Of a stretch of DNA of 64,000 nucleotides, positions 46,943-57,941 are shown in pieces (position 1 is the first letter of the stretch; every line of letters starts with the position of its first letter). Both the position numbers and the translations under genes were made by a program. Origin of the DNA: Bryoerythrophyllum caledonicum (taxonomy: Eukaryota > Streptophyta > Bryopsida > Pottiales > Pottiaceae). The notes below the pieces were generated by a model, which was not told the DNA's origin, made no database searches, and was given only the letters and a program-made list of their open reading frames with translations. Where the stretch lies: the NCBI GenBank assembly GCA_963971425.1, contig OZ020517.1, positions 18,442,904 to 18,506,903 of the forward strand, written 5' to 3'.

Positions 46943-49900
46943 ATGATGGCGCTCAATTACAAGATCAGACTGTACTCTGTGGAGGATGATGTGGGGCGGC
47001 CGGAGCTACTCAGTCCGTTTTTTTGCAACTCTAGCGATACTTATGCGGATTTGCGCACGCGCTTGGAGAACGGGGAATGCGTGGAGTGGCCTTTCCTTTT
47101 TTGGGACTTAGATGATGCATGCCGAATACCAAAGCGGTTCGAGGCCATGAACCCGGTTAAAGAACGCGTTTATGTAATTCCGTCGGTGGAGGGCGACGCC
47201 GGACGTCGCAAGCGGTGTCGTGTTGGGGACCAGACCGACACGAGGATCAGTGACTTGGCAGCGGAGCAGCCAGGGCAACTTACGGGTTTGGGAGGTGTCC
47301 AACCGTGTGGCACGGATGTCTTGCACGCCGGTGCTGCACGGACGTTGGAGGAAGCAGGAGCTGCCGGTTTAGGGCATCCCACTGAAGTTCCGGAATTTCC
47401 TGAAGACAACGAGGCTGAGCCACAGCCGACATTGTCACCTACTGATGTGCTCGAGGAGACCCTGCTACAATCCACGCTGTTAGCCACTGATGTGCTTGAG
47501 AATTACAAGCAGGGTGCAGAAAAGCTGAGAAGGGAGCTGGAGTCACTTGATTTTGCAGATCACAAGTGGGACCTAAAAACTTACGATCACTGTGGCTTGG
47601 CTGTTGTGAAGATATATTGCGGGGAGTGTAAGAGAGAAATTGGGGGTACGGGCCGTGATCACTCCTAGATTGCAGTGCAAAACCTATTTGCAAATTTCAA
47701 GAAGAGTCATTTACATTCAGCTCTCCACATCAAGCAATGGTGCAGGAAGAGGGGTTTAGTGTAGAGCGACCACCCAAAGGAGGGCAAGTCCAGCAAACCC
47801 ATCATTTTGACACCAACAGATCACCGGCGACTCGTGGAGGAAGGCGTTAGCATTCTTCAAAGTGTGAATGACTTGATCTCCTCAAATGATCCTCCGTTTG
47901 TAATAGTCGGAGATGTGGGTGTTCCCCAGTTGAAGTCCTTTTGGTTCAAGGTGCGCTGCAAGCTCGATGGAGAACTACTGCTCCTGTGCCCGCAGAAGGG
48001 GAACCTTAGACAGAACTTAGAGAATCACGTCCATGGCCTGGTTCATACGAAGTGCTGTGAAGACTTGGCTGCGGCAAGCAGTTCGTCGAAGAGTTCATGT
48101 GCAGTCAGCTCCGGAAAACGGGGGAGACCCACCGCAAGGTCGAGGTCGACCACCGGCAATCAACGCGACCTCCATTTTTGGTTCAACAGTTCAGGCGGTG
48201 TAGGTTCCGAAGCAGTAGGAGAACCCCCGTTAGGTATGCACTCCGACTCTATTTTGTCGTTGCTGTGTTGGGGATTTAGGAAGAAAATCGTTGAGTACGC
48301 TGGGAAGTCCTATAGAGTCGAGTCGTTGCAGAATGATTCAAAGATTGGATCGGTGTGGATGGCGGAGCCAAGCACAACTGCCGATTTTGTATTTCGAGGT
48401 CAACTTGTTCTTATAAGAGGGTGCTTCCGGCATGTACAGTGTAAACGGTTGTGTGCCACGGAAGAACCCTTTACGAATTTCATTTGTTCCAATTGCATGG
48501 AAATTGAGCAAGCCAATGATTTCAGACTTAGGGTACAAAGGGAAGGTCGTGCTCTTGTCAAGCGTGGTCGCAGGGATATACAACAAGGAAGAAGGATAGG
48601 CTATCTACAGATCACTGAACTGGCCTCACAGCCAAGGACGTTAGGCAGGAAATACCGTGATGAAAAGGCTAGGCACTGGCGCATGAAGTCTAGGGTCGCG
48701 CAATTGAAAGTAAGTCAGCGTGGTTTGAAACTTAGTGCTGTAGAAAATTTTAATAGAAAAGATGTTCTCTCTTTTTGTAACAACATACTGGTGGCTCATA
48801 GAACTAACGCCTTCGGGGGAAAGCCAGCTTTGTGGGACTTCCTCAGGGACGTTGCCACAAACTTAAATCGTGTGAGGCAGGGTCACAGATTCTCCAAAAA
48901 TTCAAAGTCATTTGCTCAAGCTATGAGGATATATGGTGGTAGGCGAATGTGTGATTTGTTTACCTTGAATTTTGGTGGGCCGTCCTATGATTGTACTAAA
49001 CGGGAAAATAAGAAAGGGGTTCAATTCATTGCTGGGGAGCATTCTGCGTTGTTTGCTGCTGTGGCTGACATTTACAGGGAGGCCAAAGCGAATCACGGAG
49101 TAGAAGGACCTGTTCCTGTCATCTTGGCGGAGGACGAGACAAAAGTCAAGGCTCGTATATCTTGGGACTCTCGGTCTGATGGACTGGTGGGCTTTTGTGG
49201 AGTGAAGGAGAATCATCGATGCGTATCCACCTTCAGGCCTCACGTAGGGAATGGTGAGAGTGGGTATGCAGCCATAGTAGATTCTTTCCGTCAGAATGAC
49301 AAGGGGAGTTTTGCTCGTGTCATCATGGTGAATCCTTTGCATGCTTTGTTGCCACGACTTGTACTTGTTGTGTCTAGCACTTGCAACCGTTTCAATTCCG
49401 ACTGGGTCCGTAATCAGTGGAATACTATTGACACGCTCTGGCAAGACAGTTGTGGGCCTGTTCTCGGACCGATTGTGGGGCATTCTTCCGATGGGGATTC
49501 TAGGAGGAGGCAGCTCATGGTCCATGACTACTGTAGCAAGGCGGGGTTCAGGTATGAAATCCCGTGGGAAGGCTGGTCCTTATCTTGTGAATGGCTTGGC
49601 GAGAATAAAGTGAGACGCTTGCATGATCAGGATTTTATTCACAACGGAAAGAAATTAATCAACCCCCTTGACAGCGTTGTAAAGAACCTGCAGCTAGGAG
49701 CTGATGTCTGTTACTTAGATCACCTTGGTCAGGTTTATCAGAGGTTTGATATTGATCAGCATGGTCTCAGAAAGGAAGATGTGGAGCGCACAGATAGACA
49801 GAATTGGGCAAGTGCACAACGAATTTGTGCGAAGAAGGCCATAACTTGTTTGTAGGAACTGCGAACTACAAGGGACGCACATCATGAGAGAACTTTGGGG

Positions 49901-51559
49901 ACCGAGCTGTATCTGTCTATTTGTGCTGACTATATTGACATCTTCCTTTCCATGTCCTTGACTTTGAGGGAGAGAGTGGTGCTTGCTGGCAAAGTGTCAT
50001 TCTTTTTCAAGATTTGGAAGTTGTGGTTTAGCCATGGTGACCACGGTGTAGGAGGAAATACAAAGAATCTAACGTTGCAAGAATGCTTCGTAAGCAACCA
50101 GTGCTACCTTGACGTGCAGCTCTCGTGCCATTTCGTGGTCTTACTCATAAGGTATTTTCGTGATGCATTTTCTCACTTGCCGGTTCCACTGCACCTCACA
50201 AGATCTGATTCATGTGAAATTTTTTTTAGCAAGGTGGGGGGAATGCAAGGTATGGAGAGAGCGTACGATTTCCAGGAGCTTGTGGGTTGTGCTAACACGG
50301 TGAACCACCTGGCTGCGATTGAGTACGGATCTAATGGACTGCAATTTGGTAGAGCGCATAACAAGCAGAAAAACATGTGGGCGGACTTGCATCCTCTAGA
50401 ACGTGGGCAGGCACCTGCAGATTTGGGAGATTATAACGCCCTTGCCACAGATGAGGACTTCGTGGCGGCATTGAAGGAAGGTCTGAAGGCAGCCCAATCC
50501 CAGTTGAAGGCGCTAAATATGGCTCCATCGACTTATGCTAGAAGGAAACAATGGTTCTTACAGCCTTGGACGGTGGAGGGGTCGGATCCGAAGCACTAGG
50601 CATACGTACCGCCCGAAAAGCCAGTCCCCGGCGAAGATGGCGACGGAGAGGTCATGAGGGACTTCCTTACTGTGCAGGAAGAGGGAGACACTGTGGAGCA
50701 TGACGGTGAACCCTTAGCCCCGGACGAGAGTGCGTTGGACGCTGAGAGTGCCAACCTTGATGCCGACAGGACTACTGCTGACGCATCCTTGGAGAGTGCG
50801 GAACACGTTTTGAGTGTTGCCGAAGAAGAGTGCCGGGATGCAATCTCGCAAATGCTGGATTCAGCTGAGCCCAGCCCACGAGTGGAGCTAACTTCTCGGA
50901 ACCCTGTACAGAAAATAGAGCCGCTGGTGCATTACAATGGCAGGGCCATTTACAAATCAACGTTGGTGGGCGAATTGAACGGGAATCCCTTCCTGTCGAA
51001 GGACCGCTTGACTCGCATCAAGAACTCTGTCTACTTCAACAACGCTGAGGATTATCTTGCTACCGCTAATTCGACCACGACCGCTTTCTTGGGCCTTGGA
51101 ACTGACTGCGGAGTGCTATTTATGCAATCTCCCACTCTAGGCTAGAGTTCTGCAGTGAGATCCGCGCAAAAGAGGAACCGCTGTAGTGCTCAAGTGGGAC
51201 GCCCGGCTGCTGTGACCACTGGCCCTGACATTGGCACTTGGTGGCTCGGCAGGGTGCAGAAAATGCGGAGGAGGGTTGAACGAACGTGGGGATTGTGTAG
51301 GAACCCAGTCGACCTCATGGCTCACACGCCTACAGGTAAGAAGGTAGGTTCTTCCCCGTCCATTCAAATAATGCTCACTTGGTTCAAATCAGTGCCAGGG
51401 AGGAACAAGTACAAGTACGACGTGACGGACACCCAATGGATTGACATTGAGAGCGTGATTTGCACCATTGCACTGTCATTCAATTCGAATACCAGCATTT
51501 ATACCCTACGAGAGGCTGATCGGCAGGTGCTAGACGAATTTGTGTCACAAAATACTTGA
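46943..51559 (+). pseudogene. Large DDE-transposase-like reading frame interrupted by five TAG codons
   Basis: One uninterrupted frame of 1,539 codons runs from ATG 46943 to TGA 51557-51559. Its only internal stops are TAG, at 47666, 47762, 49853, 50597 and 51143, with no frameshift and no internal TAA or TGA. In order it shows a beta-grasp-like start (YKIRLYSVEDD) and two zinc-finger-like blocks (YCGECK with KSHLHSALH; CKLDGELLLLC with HVHGLVH). An RNase-H-like region follows, with VILAEDETKVKARISWD, IVGHSSDGDSRR and LTRSDSCEIFFSKVGG; the DE, DGD and CE sites are candidate acidic catalytic residues. It closes with a conserved tail, KMRRRVERTWG ... RNKYKYDVTDTQWIDIE. This layout resembles P-element-type and related DDE transposases, but I cannot name the family. 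As it stands it would not make a full protein. Confidence 0.7.
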
Positions 51560-51564
51560 GCACT

Positions 51565-52690
51565 GCAGGTGGTCCAAGTAGCTGTACCTTGAGCATCCCA
51601 GTCTCGCAGTTAGCTCTTATTTGTTGTCTAACATGGGAGTTTTGCAACTAGAGCAGCCCTCGCATTTGAAACAAGCAACCTTCGAAGCTCCTGGTTATGT
51701 GTGTGAGGAGAGCTGGCGGAGATACTCGCTCAAGAGCAGGTGAATTCCATCTTGATTGCTGTAGTTTAGGGCATGAACTCCTCCGAGACGAGTAATGATG
51801 TTCGACTTGCTGCTACGCACGCTCTATATAATGCCCTAGACTTTGCTCAAACTAACTTAGAGAATGATATGGAGCGCAACTATATTATGAGGGTGGTTTG
51901 TGAGACCAACCTCTCACCAGATGTCTGAGTTTGTCGTTGCTGCCTTCGAATGTCTAGTCTCCATTGGCTGCACTTATTATGATAAACTTGCCCCATACAT
52001 GCAAGAACTATTTTCTCACTTCGAAAGTAGTGCAGGAAGATGAAGAGCCAGTCGCACTTCCAGCGATCGAGTTTTGGAGCTCTATTTGCAATGAGGAGAT
52101 CGAGATTCAGGAAGACTACCAAGGTGATTTCTCTGGACCTGTAAATTTTTGAAACTCGCTTGTGAACCGTGATCACATCGGTGAAATTTTTAGGGGCTGC
52201 TTATTAGCACTTGGCTGTGAAGTCCCCTAATACTAATTGTCTTCGATTCAGAGGTGCCTTACTTTCACTTCATGAAACAGGCGTTGCCTGCCCTCGTTCT
52301 GATGTTGCTGGAAACGTTGACGAAGCAGGAGGAAGATCAAGATCTAGACGAAGGGGCCTGGAATTTGTCTATGGCTGGTGGGACTTGTCTGGGCTTGGTG
52401 GCTCGTGCTGTTGGAGATGACGTTGTGCCTCTTGTCACGCCCTTCGTTCAGGAGAACATTTCAAAGGGTGACTGGATATTTCGAGAGGCTACCTACGCTT
52501 TTGGATCCATTTTGGAGGGACCTTCGCTGGACAAGCTAAGTACTCTTGTACATGATGCTCTCCCCTTCATGTTGCAAGCAATGAAAGATGAGAACAACCA
52601 TGTGAAGGATACTACAGCGTGGACCCTAGGAAGGATCTTTAAGTTCCTACATGGACCTTCTCTCGAGGCTCCAGTTATTACTCAATCCAA
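51565..52690 (+). pseudogene. Importin subunit beta-1 gene fragment, broken
   Basis: HEAT-repeat segments of importin beta appear in order but in shifting frames. They are NMGVLQLEQPSHLKQAT and YVCEE (51630-51700), EQVNSILIAVV-TAG-GMNSSE (51735-51785), ALYNALDFAQTNLENDMERN then YIMRVVCE (to about 51900), EPVALPAIEFWSSICNEEIE (about 52040-52110), and VPYFHFMKQALPALVLMLLE through HVKDTTAWTLGRIFK (52250-52650). Frameshifts near 51700, 51905 and 52015 and a TAG in place of the conserved Gln of AVVQGM make it a pseudogene. Non-coding sequence between the DFSG and VPYF segments looks like a retained intron, so it is a DNA-level copy rather than a processed transcript. It begins within a few bases of the transposase TGA. 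Confidence 0.85.
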
Positions 52691-53644
52691 TGCGTGTTCT
52701 TGCTTTTACATGAGCTAACCTTTCCATTCTCCGTTTTGCAGCTAAGTTGCAAGCCAAAGCGACCCTCTGGAAGCCACGCAGGTCCATGGCGGCTGCGGCG
52801 CCTGGGCCTCTTCTTCGTCAGCCTGTTCGCCGAGAAGAACTACGTCCAAGCTGGAGCGGTACTTGGAAATGTTTCGCCGGACTTTGAAGAGTATCAGGTA
52901 TGTACACATTATGTCGCCATGCTGGAACTTGGAATGCATTTCGTTTTAGCATAGTTGGTGTACATTTCCATTGATGCAAGTGTGTTTGTTGCAATGCAGG
53001 TGCAGGGGATTTTGAGCACCGGTTACAGTTGTGTAGGTTAGCCTTAGTTTTGTTCATGGACCCATAATGTGCAAATTCTAGTCCTATTCACTGAGTTTGT
53101 AAACACAATGAGAACATTGTTTTTCTTAACTTCTATTATGTTCATGGATACATAATATGCTAACTTTGGTCCCATTCACTGTGTTTGTAAACACAATGAG
53201 CATTATTTTTCTTACTCCATCATTGTGTATGAAAACTATGTTTGATGTGTGTCCTAATACAGCTCCCACAGAAGACTGAATCTTGCGAGATATCAAGTAA
53301 AGGGTGACACCAAAGTTTTTTTTGGAGTAAAAGCTTTCTTCTGTCAAATTTCGTTGTAACTTAAATTGTCGTTGGCCTGAAATTTTCTCAACATTTTTTG
53401 GGTCCATGCTGCATTATATATGTCGAGAACATTCCCTAAACCAAACCACCCCATTCAATTTTGGGCCAAAATTATAGTAGAATAATTTTTCAATCTAATT
53501 TACCATATCATTTATTCATAGAAAATTGGAATTGTAAGTAATGCAAGCCCCTTCTCTATTAACCCAAATTAGAAAATTACATAATTGTAGCATGTGAAAA
53601 AAAAAAAAAAAAAAAGTAATAGCCCCCTATAAAATAGTGGTTGG
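52691..53644. other. Possible orphan exon, then intergenic DNA
   Basis: Between the acceptor TTTTGCAG (52741) and the donor CAG|GTATGT (52899) lies a 158-base segment that looks like an exon, reading SCKPKRPSGSHAGPWRLRR then FAEKNYVQAGAVLGNVSP in one frame. I do not recognise it and it does not continue importin beta. A diverged direct duplication around ATAATRTGCWAAYT...GTTTGTAAACACAATGAG occurs at about 53066-53110 and 53150-53200. A poly-A run lies at 53597-53615. Confidence 0.35.
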
Positions 53645-53735
53645 TCGCTCATATATCCTTATTTTTTTAAGGCACAGCACCCCCCGAGTTTCCAACTCAT
53701 TTGGAAAGTATTTATATTTGAGCAACGCTAGCAAC
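53645..53735 (-). repeat. Right member of the inverted repeat pair (see 45645-45720)
   Basis: Read on the minus strand it gives CAAATATAAATACTTTCC, CTCGGGGGGTG and ATATGAGCGA in the same order as 45645-45720. The two copies would bracket about 8.1 kb holding the transposase-like frame and the importin fragment. Confidence 0.5.
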
Positions 53736-55293
53736 AATGACTCAGACGACAAATTTAAAAGTTATTGGTTATTTTGATACCCCATAATAGCAATTTGACT
53801 AAAACTCCTAGTGCTAGCAAATGTTGCTTCTAATTCAAATGATGTTAGAAAATTTTGGAAAAGATAAATTTGTTGGTCTATTGTATCCAACTTGATTTAC
53901 CTTCCTTGCAAAGAATGAAAGCATTAATAAAATGACATGTTTTCTAACTCAATTCACTAATGAGGGCCAAGCCAATAGTAATCAATTCAAAATTTCCTTT
54001 AATCGTTCGAAAAATGTAATCAATATCCTGAAATGAGGAGTGACGGACAAGATCTTGTTGGAAATATGATAATTTGGTATTTCACTATTCTTGCAATGGC
54101 TTTTCGATTGGCTACCACCTAATTTTTATTCATGGTATTAAAATAGAGTATAAGCTCTGATTTAGAAGGGCCTTCTGATTGAGGATTCATTCATTCACAA
54201 CAAATGTGCATTGGAAATGCTTTGAGGAACAACCCTTCCTATGCAACAAACATCTCCTTTGAATACCTCTAACAAATCCTTTCTCTTCAAGTTTTCCAAA
54301 CAACTAGAATTTATTTGTTCTTGAGACACTTCACTTGTTTTGTTATCTATGTCTCCCATCGTACACTAAAAGCACATGCACTGCTCTACCCGGTGGGCCG
54401 GTGCGGACCATAGTAAGGAACTCGGCCCTGATTGAGATGCGAGGCCGGCCAAGTAGGTACCGCCTGAGTCCGCATCGAAATTCCCGCCAAAATGCGTTGC
54501 AATAGGTATCATGCACCAACAACCAGCACCTCAGTCAAAATCCGTAATCTCCCAGGTCCGATCTATTCACTAGTTGACCAAAAAATATAGAGTGTCTACA
54601 TCTTTCACGGCAACGTCTCGTGGAAACCTAATGTTTTGCCGTCCCGACATCATTTGGCGTGACAAACTTTCTTTTGCAGTGGAGAGGTTGACATGAAAAA
54701 CCCCCCATCGGCTTACCCATTTCCGTGAGCGGTACGTTGCTTCAAGAATGTTGATATCTGATTCATTAAAAACAAATTCAACCCGACTTGGCCTACGTCA
54801 ACTTCAAGAAATTAAAGAAAAATTCCACATGCTCATCAACTGAGAGACTTAGATGCTACAATATATCTCTTTATATAATGAAAAATACCTCTACAACCAT
54901 CCAAAGGTCGAAACCTAAGGTACCTACATAGTGCGCCGAACCGGGTATCAAGACCGAGACATAAAAAATTTGATTTATCAAGATTGGGACTATCAAGACA
55001 TGGCTCCTGCGAGAACATGGTATTAAGACCGAGACATATTGATAGATTTTGATCTATTGAGATTGAGGCTATCAAGACATGGTATCACGCCAAAACATGG
55101 TATCGAGACTCAGACATAAAAACCAAACACGTAATGTCGTGTTGGGGCCGGGATTGCTCTTGCCCTATCGTGTTGGGACGACGCGGATCTACACGTAGTT
55201 GAAGCATATTATTCCATCGCCGTTTCTTCGATCCACACAATCATTCTCCGATGGGCATTTCTCGTCCACTTCTGGTTCGCTTTCCAGCGCGGA
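53736..55293. other. Intergenic DNA, nothing recognised
   Basis: Repeated phrases such as ACATGGTATYRAGACYSAGACATA at about 54940-55110 (three or more diverged copies) suggest a local tandem duplication. No gene was supported. Confidence 0.45.
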
Positions 55294-55581
55294 ATGAAGA
55301 CACACCCAACCTCGTCCGGCGGTATCGTCTTGACTAAGCAAGCAACAAGGGACACTGAGATGAAATCTATATCCTTATCCTTCCATCCCCCATCCGCCGG
55401 CGCGCCCCTCCATTGGCGCCCCGAAAAGCACTGCATCCACATGCAAAGTGCTCTCATTCGCCTCTCGGATCCTTCCAACTTCTTGCCAGCCTGCTCCGTT
55501 TCTAATGTTCTCGCCAAGTGTCCCGGGCACCTGCTCATCATTTTCGACAAACCGTCTCCTCCCAGGACCCAGGCTAATGTA
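55294..55581 (+). CDS. Unrecognised open frame ending at a splice donor
   Basis: ATG 55294 opens a GC-rich frame (MKTHPTSSGGIVLTKQATRD...) that reaches CAGGCTAAT followed by GTAAGC, a good donor, after about 95 residues. The other strand is also open here. I recognise no domain, and no matching downstream exon could be identified before the TTAA element at 55914. It may be a first exon, a gene fragment or chance. Confidence 0.25.
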
Positions 55582-55913
55582 AGCCCCCCTAAAACCGACA
55601 AGTTAAGGAATGTGTATATATGGAGAGCGGAGATAATAATACTGTTATTTTTCAGTGATAGCCAATAGAATTACAATTCCAACCCAAGTGATTTCATATT
55701 TTTTAGATGAAAACTGAATTAGTTATGAATTTTCAAACTGTGCAGTCATGTTTAGTGGGTATTCTGTAACCAACGACCAAAAGTAAGGGTCTTGACTAAT
55801 AGCAAACTTCCATTTGGAGCTGAGTTGGTGGTAATGGGATGGAAGAGGGTTGGATATACCCCAGTTTTACAGGCGTCGGCTATGGGTTTTTGTTGGTTAT
55901 GGAAAGGCTTACC
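55582..55913. other. Intergenic DNA
   Basis: Nothing recognised. Confidence 0.4.
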
Positions 55914-56846
55914 TTAACCCCTAAAGGGACAAAATCTTCTTCGGGGGACTTCTGATTATGGGCAGGTTTCTAAGATTCGAAAAAAAATCCTTTTTCTTTG
56001 AAAATTTTATTTTAGATTGCCTCTGATAAGAGCTTCGTAAAGATATTTTTATTTTATTTTTTGGACTTGTGGTTTGAAAGTTAGTACCACTTTAAGCCAA
56101 AAGTGGGGACTCCGGACACCTCCAAATTTTTTGACAAAAGTTTCTATTGACATTGAGATTTTTCACACATATAAAGAATATTTCCTTCATTGGAAATTTT
56201 CAAAAAAATTCTTGTCTTTAGTGTAAAAAGGCATTTTATTCCAAGTCAAACATTTTCACACATTATCGGGCAACAGGGGAAAAAAAATTCATCTTTTCTA
56301 CATAATACCTAGAGATCTTCATATTTTTCACTTTTTATTTTTTCAACAACAATATGTGGTAAGAACCTTCTTATTGACCGTTTGGATTATCATTCAAATA
56401 CATCCGTAGTTCACAAAAAAATAAAATGTGAAATGGCAATTTTTGAACCTCCACTCCTTGCACACTTGTTTTGATTATGCTACACCCCTTTTTTACCTCT
56501 AAAAATTGGTGTGCTCGGAAATAACATCATGCTTAAGACAATGGTAAAAGATTTAGACCTTGTACAATGAAAAAATTTGATGCAAAGTGAAGTCAAAGTC
56601 TACTGATCTACTCAACGCAGGGAAGAATCTGAACCATTGTTTTGACTTTAAACACTAATATCTATCAATCCGAGCAGTGGATTGCAACCAAAATTTTAGT
56701 GGCATGTTTATGTGTAAGTCTATTTTAAGATCTTACGGTTGAAAATCCAAAATTCAATTTAAAATGTGATTTTCGTATCTCTTTTTGGCAGTGGCAGTTT
56801 TGGACTGGTTTTAGAGCGAAAGTGGTCGTGGTCCTTTAGGGGATAA
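55914..56846 (-). mobile_element. TTAA-flanked TIR element, 933 bp
   Basis: It begins TTAACCCCTAAAGGGAC and ends GTCCTTTAGGGGATAA, so the right TTAA has one substitution. Its left 190 bases are the reverse complement of the right end shared by the 11291 and 42317 elements (GGGCAGGTTTCTAAGATTCG; AGTTAGTACCAC). It is therefore in the opposite orientation. It is the longest reference for the decayed copies at 10.2 and 28.8 kb. No coding frame is present. Confidence 0.85.
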
Positions 56847-57013
56847 TCCGGAGCTAATCAACTCCCCCAATCAATCCCTCATCCTGATCCAACCATTGAC
56901 GTCAAGTCTGGTAATATTCAAGCAGTCCTTGATTATGAAAATTACTTCAAGTTTTACCAGTGGTTGCATGCACATAACCTTGGTCATCATAGTATCCTTA
57001 CCAGAGAAATATT

Positions 57014-57292
57014 GGCGCGGACAGGACGTCCCCCACGCTCGGACTTACCCGAGGTGGGCCCCCGTCTTAATTGCATGGATTCATTTTTCTGGCCCTCCCA
57101 TTTTGGGGGGGTCAGAGGCTTTTTTTGGCTTTTTTTTTTACAAAATTGGGGCCTACGGCCCCATTTTAGTGCAAAGGTCCCCCTTTGGCTAAATTTGGGC
57201 CCCCATTCAAAAACAAAATAGGGGCCAGGTTTTGGCCCCACCACCTCATCCCCACCCGGTAAGTCCAAGCGTGGGGGATGTCCTATCAAATC
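57014..57292. mobile_element. Long-TIR MITE with 10-bp target duplication (Mutator-like)
   Basis: GAGAAATATT occurs at 57004-57013 and again at 57293-57302. Between them the ends are inverted repeats: AGGACGTCCCCCACGCTCGG on the left, and the reverse complement of CCAAGCGTGGGGGATGTCCT on the right. Similarity continues inward to GAGGTGGGCCCC / GGCCCCACCACCTC. A 9-11-bp duplication with long TIRs is typical of Mutator-like MITEs. The interior is runs of G, C and T with no coding capacity. Confidence 0.8.
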
Positions 57293-57941
57293 GAGAAATA
57301 TTATGGGGAGCATAGTCTTCGGCTCACAAAGCAGCTGGCATTTCAAGCGTATTGACCCCTGCAAAGGGCCCTCCAGGTGGGCCTCCGGTCCCGCATTGAG
57401 GTAGAATCAGATAAGGAAAAGTTTTGATCCCAGGTGAATCTTTGGTCCATCGTATTGAACAACGGGAGCAGTAACATAGAGGGACTCCTCAGTGCGAGAG
57501 CGGAGAGAGTTACAGTTCATTGGACCTTCCATATCTTGAGCTCACGCTAGCTCACAATCTGGTTGATCGAATTCGTAGACAAGGGTCGATGTATCTGTGC
57601 ACATAAACATCGCCCCTGATTTCGGTGCCGCGTGATATATATCTGCACGAGCAGACTCGCGTTTCTAGTCTAGAACTGCACGCGATCAACTGGCCGTCAC
57701 ATGCGATAGTATTTGTGGTTACTGTTTTCGCAGCGTCTGAGCCAGGAGTTAGCTCTGAGTGGTACATGTTCGAAACTCACCATCTGGGGAATCTTCTGTG
57801 CTTTGGAGAGTGTTGAGTTGCTGTTTGATCGACTCTGGGATCATGTTGGTGTGGACGGTGAGAAGTTGTGATGGAATTTTTTCAACCATAATCTTACAAC
57901 CTGGCTCCTTTGATGATCACTGTTTTTTTAAGTCACAGGCG

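Noticed and set aside
46943..51559. Genome-wide reassignment of UAG to Gln
   Set aside because: The GT92 gene ends in TAG at the expected length, and the TAG-bearing importin copy also has frameshifts. Decay at CAG sites is simpler. It remains testable by tRNA and transcript data.
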